This document shows, piece after piece, positions 1-5,311 of a stretch of 5,552 nt of DNA. This stretch comes from CANLWN01 sp039815505. Lineage in GTDB: Bacteria > Bacteroidota > Bacteroidia > Flavobacteriales > Flavobacteriaceae. Each line of letters opens with the position of its first letter. Within the stretch, counting starts at the first letter, position 1. Location of the stretch: positions 1 through 5,552 of the forward strand of contig JBCBZE010000240.1 of the NCBI GenBank assembly GCA_039815505.1, in the 5' to 3' direction. The notes beneath the pieces were generated by a model, which was not told the origin of the DNA, did not search any database, and saw only the letters and a list, made by a program, of their open reading frames with translations. Position numbers and translations under genes: made by a program.

Positions 1-246
1 CTCTTTTCCCACATTAAAATCCCCACAGCCTAAATCGCATACTATAAGAGGGTGTTTAAAAGAGGTTAAAAACGATAGTAACGCATCTATATACGGATTT
101 ACAATCCTAGCATCATGTGACCCTATCCCGGAATAAAACTCGGAATCGTTATGGCCCCAAAGCCTCATTTCATACACTTGAGCCATAGCCTTTTTGGTCG
201 GCCAAGGTTTCTTTGCCCGTATTGCCCCCTTCTTTTTTGACTTCAT
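1..246 (-). CDS. Class I SAM-dependent methyltransferase, N-terminal fragment (3' end outside window)
   Basis: Reading the minus strand from an ATG at 246 gives 82 codons open to the window edge, so this is a partial gene. The N-terminus is very basic (MKSKKKGAIRAKK), followed by KPWPTKKAMAQVYEMRLWG (residues 13-31), FYSGIGSHD (37-45) and VNPYIDALLSFL (49-60). Residues 68-79, IVCDLGCGDFNV, form methyltransferase motif I, the glycine-rich loop that binds S-adenosylmethionine after the first beta strand. The layout resembles a Bacteroidota family of stand-alone methyltransferases with a WP-TK / LWG / FYSG / GSH lead-in before motif I; that resemblance is from memory. The substrate cannot be told. 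ATG 246 places the conserved KPWP block about 13 residues in, which seems normal. An in-frame ATG at 321 would add 25 residues with no stop between. The gene is divergent from the lipoprotein gene at 532. Confidence 0.85.
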   Translation of the reverse strand, partial: MKSKKKGAIRAKKPWPTKKAMAQVYEMRLWGHNDSEFYSGIGSHDARIVNPYIDALLSFLTSFKHPLIVCDLGCGDFNVGKE

Positions 247-531
247 AAAAATGTTACCGGTAAATGCATACTGCAAGTTATAATGTACTATTAAACCAAA
301 CGCATTAATCCATGAAACCATATAGGAGAAATAATTTGTTTCATGTTTTAGAGCGTTTTTGCATTGGCATCCGATGAGCAATGATTCGCATTTGTATGTT
401 CAACGAATATAATTCACTTTTAAATCCCAAATTTCCCTTTCACGCCATTTTATGATGTAATAAGGGCATGAAATATCGTGCTTTGTCCCGTAATTAAAAA
501 ACGAGAATTTCTAAATTAAAGTGCGATTGTT
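247..531. other. Divergent intergenic spacer, no gene or RNA recognised
   Basis: This 285-bp AT-rich stretch lies between the start of the minus-strand methyltransferase and the start of the plus-strand lipoprotein gene, so it should hold both promoters. I find no exact TAnnTTTG -7 element for either gene. The nearest plus-strand candidate is CGCATTTG (387-394) with TTG at 364-366 about 20 nt upstream, but the TA of the -7 element is missing. On the minus strand, TATATTCG (around 404-411) differs from the consensus at one position and lacks a well-placed TTG. The short AT-rich inverted repeat AATTT-CT-AAATT (506-517) just ahead of ATG 532 is probably chance. The only coding potential is the 25-codon in-frame extension of the methyltransferase (247-321). 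Confidence 0.5.
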
Positions 532-2928
532 ATGAAAAAGAATCTATTTAAAATGATGTTATTGGCCGCTTTGGTGGCCTCATGTTCAGATGATGACGAT
601 GTTGTCATCAATGATGACCCCATTGGTGATGATCCAATTGACACACCCACCGGTCAGGCTTCCGTGGTATTGAACGAGGTGGAATACCTTGGTAACCGTG
701 TTGAACTATTCAATAACGGTGATGTTGATGTAGACTTGGAAGGTTACTTTCTATGTCTTGGACCCGGCACCTATAGGCAAATTGGTGCTTTGGAGACGGA
801 AGGCAATTTAGTATTGGCCCCGGGGGAATATTTGGTCGCCTCCTACGACATGCCCAATACTGTTGGAGGATTGGGGTTATACCTTAACAATACCGGATTT
901 GGCGACCCATCTACACTTGCCGATTTTGTACAATGGGGAGCTGCTGGGAATGCAAGGGAAAATGTTGCCGTCGAGGCAGGTATCTGGACCGCCGGTGAGT
1001 TTGTTCCTGTTGTGGAAAATGAAAACAATACCATCATTTTTGATGGAGAAGGAACGGGAGCTGCAAACTGGGCAGAGACTACAAGTAGTACCTTAGGTTC
1101 GGAGAACGTACTTACAGTACCTGTACAAATGCGTTCCATTGTATTTAATGAAGTACAGTATGGAAGCCGAGATTTAGTAGAAATTTATAACAACGGTGAC
1201 GTTGCTGTAGATCTAAGTTCTTATTGGCTGTGTTTGGGACCCGGTACCTATGTGCAAATAGGGAATGTTACCCCTGAGAGCGGTAACGTAGAGCTGGCCC
1301 CGGGAGAATTTTTAGTATTGCCTTATACCATGCCCGATGTAGAAGGAGGATTGGGATTGTACTCCGTAAATGAATTTGCAAATCCTGAGGCTATCGTTGA
1401 TTTTGTACAGTGGGGTGCATCGGGCAGTGCACGTGAGAATGTTGCGGTTGCAGCGGGAATATGGAATACCGGTGAATTTGTACCTACAGTTCGTTTGGAT
1501 AGTTATAGTATTGAGTACGATGGAGAAGGAGATGCAGCATCTGATTGGGCCGAGGAAGTAAATCCTTCTTTAGGTCTCCCCAATGATACACAGGCACAAA
1601 CAACGGTATTTAATGTTACCATTAGTAATGTAATCGACTATTTAAACGTTCATACATTTACGGAAAGAATCAGAGGGGGTGTGAATGAAGGGCGAGGACC
1701 ATTAAATCAAGATGGGGATCAATATCAAATTACTTTCCCGGCAGTAAGGGGAACAAAATTCTTCCCTGTAACGATGATGGGAAACAGCAATGATTGGTTC
1801 TTGGCACCTGAGGACCTTGCGGGTATCGATTTATTCCCCAACGGAGGGCCGGCACTTGACGGTGTTGATATAGCAAGCGAACTTATATTATACGATGCAG
1901 GAACAGAGGACGATAATTTACCCGAATTCTTCCCTCCGGCCGGGGCCAATGTAGGACCCGCTGATGAAAATCCATTGGTTAGAGTTCAAGATAGAGGTGG
2001 AAGAAGGGGAGATTTCTATATGACCGCTATCCTGGATTACCAAGTGGGAGATGGGGAATCTGCCGGAACTTTTACTTTAACGATCACCGCCATTAGAACA
2101 CCTGATCCAGCTCAACCTGCCAGTTCTCAAAATGGGTTTGTAGTGACTCCCGGTATCGTTGTCCTACACACACAACCAGAGCCATTATTTACCCTAGGTC
2201 AGGAAGATAGGGGAGCAGGTCTTGAAGGTATTGCGGAAGATGGAAACCCCGATGCCCTGGACGCATGGTTCAATGAAGTGGGAACCAATGGCGCACCACT
2301 TCGTTTAGCTTCCACATTAACGGTATTCTCTCCAGGTCTAGTATATGCATTTAATACAGATGTAGACCCATTCTTTTCACAGGGAGGAACGGTGAATCCC
2401 GAAAGTGGATTGGAGCAATTATCAGAAGATGGGAACAATATGCCTGCAGTAGCCTATTTCCAAAACTTGGGCTTGCCCGTGGCCGCTAGCAATGAGACGG
2501 TAAATGTTGGACCGGGCGAAGATCTTACATTTACTATTGAAGTACCACAAGGGCAAGATTACAAGTTGGGAATCGGAACAATGTTTGTAGCTTCCAATGA
2601 TTGGTTCATTAGTTATAACAATAATGGTGTAGCCTTGTTCGATGAGAATGGGACTCCTTTCTCCGGGACTTCTGAGAGTGATGAATCTTATTTGTTCGAT
2701 GCAGGAACCGAAGAGGACGAACCTGTTGGATTTGGTTCTAACCAGGCTCCAGGACAATCAGGACCAAACCAAGGTCCGGCTGATGATCGTACCGATATAC
2801 GAAGACAAGCATCCCTAACAGATGTTCAATTTGGCAAAGGTACAATCGATAATGGCCCTGGGGTAGTTTATTTGGAAGACCCAAGGGGTGGCTATAATCT
2901 TGTACGTGTGGATATTCAACCACAGTAG
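532..2928 (+). CDS. Surface lipoprotein with two lamin-tail-like (LTD) domains and two spondin-type domains
   Basis: This is a 798-residue secreted protein. Residues 1-17 form a lipoprotein signal peptide (KKN, hydrophobic core, LVAS) ending at Cys18, which would be lipidated. SDDDD directly after the cysteine matches the Bacteroidota lipoprotein export signal that sends lipoproteins to the cell surface, and an Asp/Pro-rich tether runs to about residue 40. Two tandem LTD-like domains follow at about 44-192 and 201-350. Both contain LNEV/FNEV, VELF/VEIY-NNGDV-VDL, LCLGPGTY-QIG, LAPGE, GGLGLY, DFVQWGA, ARENVAV and AGIW. Two spondin_N-like domains occupy about 358-522 and 536-796, each with SNDWF (419-423, 688-692) and DAGTE (455-459, 723-727); the second also has the lipoprotein-spondin elements LF-G and AEDGN. 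No catalytic residues are evident. An adhesive or matrix role is inferred, because spondin domains are C2-like and extracellular and LTD is an immunoglobulin-like fold. The ATG at 532 gives a correct signal peptide. The gene appears monocistronic, with a terminator just downstream. Confidence 0.88.
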   Translation: MKKNLFKMMLLAALVASCSDDDDVVINDDPIGDDPIDTPTGQASVVLNEVEYLGNRVELFNNGDVDVDLEGYFLCLGPGTYRQIGALETEGNLVLAPGEYLVASYDMPNTVGGLGLYLNNTGFGDPSTLADFVQWGAAGNARENVAVEAGIWTAGEFVPVVENENNTIIFDGEGTGAANWAETTSSTLGSENVLTVPVQMRSIVFNEVQYGSRDLVEIYNNGDVAVDLSSYWLCLGPGTYVQIGNVTPESGNVELAPGEFLVLPYTMPDVEGGLGLYSVNEFANPEAIVDFVQWGASGSARENVAVAAGIWNTGEFVPTVRLDSYSIEYDGEGDAASDWAEEVNPSLGLPNDTQAQTTVFNVTISNVIDYLNVHTFTERIRGGVNEGRGPLNQDGDQYQITFPAVRGTKFFPVTMMGNSNDWFLAPEDLAGIDLFPNGGPALDGVDIASELILYDAGTEDDNLPEFFPPAGANVGPADENPLVRVQDRGGRRGDFYMTAILDYQVGDGESAGTFTLTITAIRTPDPAQPASSQNGFVVTPGIVVLHTQPEPLFTLGQEDRGAGLEGIAEDGNPDALDAWFNEVGTNGAPLRLASTLTVFSPGLVYAFNTDVDPFFSQGGTVNPESGLEQLSEDGNNMPAVAYFQNLGLPVAASNETVNVGPGEDLTFTIEVPQGQDYKLGIGTMFVASNDWFISYNNNGVALFDENGTPFSGTSESDESYLFDAGTEEDEPVGFGSNQAPGQSGPNQGPADDRTDIRRQASLTDVQFGKGTIDNGPGVVYLEDPRGGYNLVRVDIQPQ
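583..600 (+). other. Lipidation cysteine plus surface lipoprotein export signal (CSDDDD)
   Basis: The codons encode Cys18-Ser-Asp-Asp-Asp-Asp immediately after the LVAS lipobox. In Bacteroidota, acidic residues just after the lipidated cysteine (the LES, with SDDDD-like forms described in Bacteroides and related forms in flavobacteria) direct the lipoprotein to the outer leaflet of the outer membrane. Here the motif is close to textbook, so surface display is the best-supported statement about where the 798-residue protein acts. Confidence 0.85.
661..1581 (+). repeat. Tandem duplication of an approx. 150-residue LTD-like domain inside the lipoprotein gene
   Basis: Copy 1 covers about 661-1107 (residues 44-192) and copy 2 about 1132-1581 (residues 201-350). 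Matching blocks occur in the same order in both: NNGDV, LCLGPGTY, LAPGE, GGLGLY, DFVQWGA, ARENVAV, AGIW, GEFVP and DGEG. At the DNA level the copies differ at many synonymous third positions. For example DFVQWGA is gat ttt gta caa tgg gga gct in copy 1 and gat ttt gta cag tgg ggt gca in copy 2. The duplication is therefore old and the protein sequence has been held by selection; it is not a recent repeat or assembly artefact. Confidence 0.85.
2182..2460 (+). repeat. Internal duplication of the EDGN segment in the second spondin-type domain
   Basis: Residues 551-580 (PLFTLGQ...GLEGIAEDGNPDAL..WF) and 614-643 (FFSQGG...GLEQLSEDGNNMPAV.YF) share the pattern [LF]F-x(2)-[GQ]-x(n)-GLE-x-[IL]-[AS]-EDGN-x(2,3)-A-x(3)-F. 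In bacterial spondin-type lipoproteins this element normally appears once, as the LF-G / AEDG segment ahead of the SNDWF block. Here it occurs twice in succession, separated by about 33 residues. The similarity is short, but the shared EDGN core and its spacing make chance unlikely. Confidence 0.6.
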
Positions 2929-2977
2929 TTTTTTTTTAGGTTGATCTGCCTTCCCCATTGGGGCGGATTGTATTGGG

Positions 2978-3008
2978 AAGGGGCGGAAACTTGTTTTCTG
3001 CCCCTTTT
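2978..3008 (+). terminator. Intrinsic terminator after the lipoprotein gene
   Basis: The left arm 2978-2989 (AAGGGGCGGAAA) pairs with the right arm 2995-3006 (TTTTCTGCCCCTT region) in a 12-bp stem containing one G-T wobble (2985/2999). It closes a 5-nt loop (2990-2994) and is followed by TTTT and, two bases later, another TTTT. It sits 49 bp after the stop codon at 2926-2928. The U-tract is interrupted by AGC, so efficiency may be moderate. No plus-strand gene reads through it; the next gene has its own candidate promoter. Confidence 0.75.
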
Positions 3009-3103
3009 AGCTTTTACCATTTGAAAAAATTATGTAAAAATCGGTAGATAGATAGGTTGGTTGGGCACAAAACAACCCACATACGCTTCAACAGCAATTT
3101 TTC

Positions 3104-3111
3104 TATATTTG
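3104..3111 (+). promoter_or_regulatory. Bacteroidota-type -7 element (TATATTTG) for the DUF1684 / hydroxylase unit
   Basis: TATATTTG matches the TAnnTTTG -7 consensus of the Bacteroidota primary sigma factor exactly and lies 37 bp ahead of ATG 3149, leaving a short leader of about 30 nt. A TTG -33 element at the usual 19-21 nt upstream is not present; that region reads catacgcttcaac. The call therefore rests on the -7 box, its position, and the terminator behind it. Confidence 0.5.
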
Positions 3112-3148
3112 TTTTATGTAATGGTTCGTAAGCTTAACTAATACCAGT

Positions 3149-3748
3149 ATGTATAAAATAACAGGTCTTTTTTTTATAATTCTTCTATTCGGTGAAGTTT
3201 CGTATGGTCAGATAGAGGAACAATCGGCCATTGAATTTCAAGTAGAACTTACGGAACAGTATCTGAATCCCGAAGAATCACCTTTGCGAGATAAGGCGCC
3301 TGAATTTAAGGGCCATGATTTTTTTAGGATAGATAGCGCCTACATTGTGGAAGCCACTTTTGAACGTACGCTGAATGCCTTGCCTTTTCAAATGAAAACC
3401 ACCACTGGCAGATTGCCCATTTACGAAAAATATGGCGAAGCCACTTTTAGTATTCAGGGTGAAAAGTTTAGTCTTAGTATATATCAAAGTCACTTTCTAA
3501 GAAAGACAGAGGAATATAAAGACCATCTTTTTCTTCCTTTTAATGACAGTAGTAATGGTCATGAAACCTACACGGGCGGAAGATTCATTGACTTGCAAAT
3601 TCCCGAAGGAAATACTATTCTAATCGATTTTAATAAAGCTTATAACCCCTTTTGCGCTTATGCCAAAGGATATTCCTGTCCAATTCCACCCGAAGAAAAC
3701 CAACTTCCCATAGCCATACTGGCCGGGATAAAGAAACCAAAAGAATAG
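3149..3748 (+). CDS. Secreted DUF1684 family protein
   Basis: A 199-residue protein with an N-terminal signal peptide (hydrophobic core about residues 4-15, likely cleavage after SYG, before Gln21), so it is probably periplasmic. The body matches DUF1684 (PF07920) as I know it from flavobacteria: FKGHDFF (53-59), VEATFERT (67-74), TTTGRLPIYEKYGEATF (84-100), LFLPFNDSSNG (127-137), ETYTGGRFIDL (139-149), and the C-terminal signature IDFNKAYNPFCAY (159-171) followed by YSCPIPPEEN (175-184). Cys169 and Cys177 sit in the signature and might form a disulfide or bind a metal, which is inference. The biochemical function of the family is unknown. Length is normal for the family. The ATG at 3149 directly precedes the signal peptide. 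The gene is followed after 4 nt by the membrane hydroxylase gene, implying an operon. Confidence 0.9.
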   Translation: MYKITGLFFIILLFGEVSYGQIEEQSAIEFQVELTEQYLNPEESPLRDKAPEFKGHDFFRIDSAYIVEATFERTLNALPFQMKTTTGRLPIYEKYGEATFSIQGEKFSLSIYQSHFLRKTEEYKDHLFLPFNDSSNGHETYTGGRFIDLQIPEGNTILIDFNKAYNPFCAYAKGYSCPIPPEENQLPIAILAGIKKPKE

Positions 3749-3752
3749 TCCG

Positions 3753-5021
3753 TTGGAAACCTATGCCACTGCACTTTTGTATGCCATACCGTTTTTCATC
3801 GCACTTCTAGCGGTAGAGATTTTGTACGGTTACTTTAGAAAAAATCAAAAGCACAAAGTCATGGACACTGTGAGCAGCATTAGCTCCGGGCTTACCAATA
3901 TTGTAAAAGATTCTTTAGGCTTGGGATTGGTCATTGTTTCTTATCCCTTTTTATTGGAACATTTGGCGTTAACCGAAATCAAGGCTACATGGGTAGTTTG
4001 GGTAATCGCTTTTATCGTTATAGACTTTGCGGGATATTGGAATCACCGATTAAGTCATCATATAAATTTTTTTTGGAACCAACATGTAATCCACCATAGT
4101 AGTGAGGAATTTAATCTTGCATGTGCTTTAAGACAATCCATCTCCAATTTGGTAGGGTATTTTTCATTGTTACTGATACCTGCCGCATTGTTGGGGGTGC
4201 CCAATGAAGTTATTGCCATCCTGGCGCCAATACATTTATTTGCCCAGTTTTGGTACCATACTCAACATATAGGAAAAATGGGATGGCTGGAGTATGTAAT
4301 CGTTACCCCGTCCCAACATCGTGTGCATCATGCTATAAATCCAGAATATATTGACAAAAATTTGGGACAGATCCTCTGTGTTTGGGATCGTTGGTTTGGC
4401 ACCTTTCAAGAAGAAATGCAAGACGTACCTCCCCAATACGGTGTTTTAAAACCAGCTGCTACATGGAATCCGGTACGTATTAATTTTCAGCATCTTTGGC
4501 GGTTGATACAAGATGCCTGGCGTACAGACAGCTATTGGGACAAATTGCGTATATGGTTTATGCCCACCGGTTGGAGGCCCTTGGATGTAAAGGATAAATA
4601 TCCCATTTCAACAGTTACCGATGTTTACGGTTTTGATCGGTATAAAACGCAGGCCTCCATTAGCTTAAAGGGATATGTAATTTTTCAAATGCTCGTTACA
4701 CTGTTCTTGATGTTGTTTATGTTTTATAATTACGGTGAAATAGGTACCAATGGTCTTCTTTTGTTCGGTGTCTTTGTTTTTATAGGTATCTATGGATATA
4801 CTACGCTTATGGATCGGGAAGCCTATGCTGTTTGGATAGAATTGGCACGAGGGGTTGCCGGTTTGGGTTTCGTGCTTGTTACAGGGGACTGGTTTGGTTT
4901 GGATGCGTACTTGTTGGGAGGAAGTGTATGGGTAGGTTTTTATTTTGCGATTACAATACTGGGAGGGGTATACTTTGTGTTTTTAGAGAAGAACATAACA
5001 CCAGAGGATTTGGTGGTTTAG
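3753..5021 (+). CDS. Membrane fatty acid hydroxylase / sterol desaturase family protein, alkylglycerol-monooxygenase-like
   Basis: A 422-residue integral membrane oxygenase (PF04116 superfamily) that inserts oxygen into lipid C-H bonds at a histidine-bound di-iron centre. The diagnostic motifs are HRLSHH (98-103), HVIHH (111-115) followed by SSEEFN and ALRQS, and QHRVHH (188-193), giving eight histidines; H161, H169 and H172 in the intervening segment may also contribute. The HVIHHSSEEFN block and the extra C-terminal membrane region resemble alkylglycerol monooxygenase (AGMO/TMEM195, about 445 residues in human), which cleaves ether lipids with tetrahydrobiopterin; ether-lipid substrate is inference here. 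Membrane segments are at about 7-27, 53-69, 79-96, 132-162, 308-326, 333-352, 366-378 and 385-411. The start is TTG at 3753: the frame is closed by TAA at 3729, no ATG or GTG lies between, and the next ATG (3861) would remove the first membrane helix. The gene is probably co-translated with DUF1684. Confidence 0.88.
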   Translation: METYATALLYAIPFFIALLAVEILYGYFRKNQKHKVMDTVSSISSGLTNIVKDSLGLGLVIVSYPFLLEHLALTEIKATWVVWVIAFIVIDFAGYWNHRLSHHINFFWNQHVIHHSSEEFNLACALRQSISNLVGYFSLLLIPAALLGVPNEVIAILAPIHLFAQFWYHTQHIGKMGWLEYVIVTPSQHRVHHAINPEYIDKNLGQILCVWDRWFGTFQEEMQDVPPQYGVLKPAATWNPVRINFQHLWRLIQDAWRTDSYWDKLRIWFMPTGWRPLDVKDKYPISTVTDVYGFDRYKTQASISLKGYVIFQMLVTLFLMLFMFYNYGEIGTNGLLLFGVFVFIGIYGYTTLMDREAYAVWIELARGVAGLGFVLVTGDWFGLDAYLLGGSVWVGFYFAITILGGVYFVFLEKNITPEDLVV

Positions 5022-5041
5022 ATAAGTCTTTTTTATAATCG

Positions 5042-5311
5042 CTATTCCCTTTTATTTTTAATTTCCTTTTTTACCAGACTTATATAGTTTTTCATGGCTT
5101 CTTCCCTACTTACATTTTGGGCTTGTATCAACGCATTGGCCTTAAATGCATTGATCAGTGGTGTTTTGCTCCCGGGATTACCAAAGTTCTTATTGGCAAT
5201 TTTGTAGTACGCATACAATTTTAGAAGAAGGTCTGCCGGAAAAGGTTCTTCATAGTTGTTTACAAATTCAACGGCCTCGATAAAATCCTTATGTAGCTTT
5301 TCATTCTTCAT
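5042..5311 (-). CDS. Acyl-CoA-binding protein (ACBP)
   Basis: An 89-residue, all-helical cytosolic protein of the ACBP family (PF00887), which binds long-chain acyl-CoA and hands it to lipid enzymes. Visible family features are DFIEAVEFVNNY (9-20), the central LLKLYAYYKIAN (29-40), with Tyr33 and Lys37 at the positions of the acyl-CoA-contacting Tyr28 and Lys32 of mammalian ACBP, and the helix-4 signature SREEAMKNYISLV (68-80) with Tyr76. Lys57 falls at the position of mammalian Lys54. The two tryptophans of the usual KWDAW motif are replaced by Ala58 and Leu61, although overall length is normal. The start ATG (5309-5311) lies inside the end of psd, overlapping it by 11 nt (ATGAAGAATGA). The two are therefore very likely co-transcribed and translationally coupled. 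Confidence 0.9.
   Translation of the reverse strand: MKNEKLHKDFIEAVEFVNNYEEPFPADLLLKLYAYYKIANKNFGNPGSKTPLINAFKANALIQAQNVSREEAMKNYISLVKKEIKNKRE

Noticed and set aside
362..383. Short inverted repeat CATTG / CAATG in the divergent spacer
   Set aside because: Five-base arms with a 12-nt loop; no symmetry beyond the arms and no known operator resemblance.
843..1139. Open frames on both strands (843-1139 minus, 863-1096 plus) within the first LTD repeat
   Set aside because: Both are shadows of the lipoprotein frame, which alone shows domain motifs and synonymous divergence between repeat copies.
2422..2757. A 111-codon minus-strand open frame inside the lipoprotein gene
   Set aside because: It lies wholly opposite the clearly coding spondin region, has no recognisable domain, and its composition is that of a reverse-complement shadow.
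3059..3077. Small stem GGTTG / CAACC in the spacer ahead of the DUF1684 gene
   Set aside because: Only five base pairs, with no T-tract and no match to a known RNA element; expected by chance.
4832..5038. A 68-codon plus-strand frame overlapping the end of the hydroxylase gene and running 17 nt past its stop
   Set aside because: The translation is Gly/Cys/Arg-rich with no signal or domain, as expected for an out-of-frame reading of a membrane-protein gene.
5022..5083. Perfect 7-bp inverted repeat ATAAGTC (5022-5028) / GACTTAT (5077-5083) at the convergent junction
   Set aside because: The 48-nt loop and short AT-rich arms make a functional terminator or binding site unlikely; the second arm lies inside the ACBP coding sequence.
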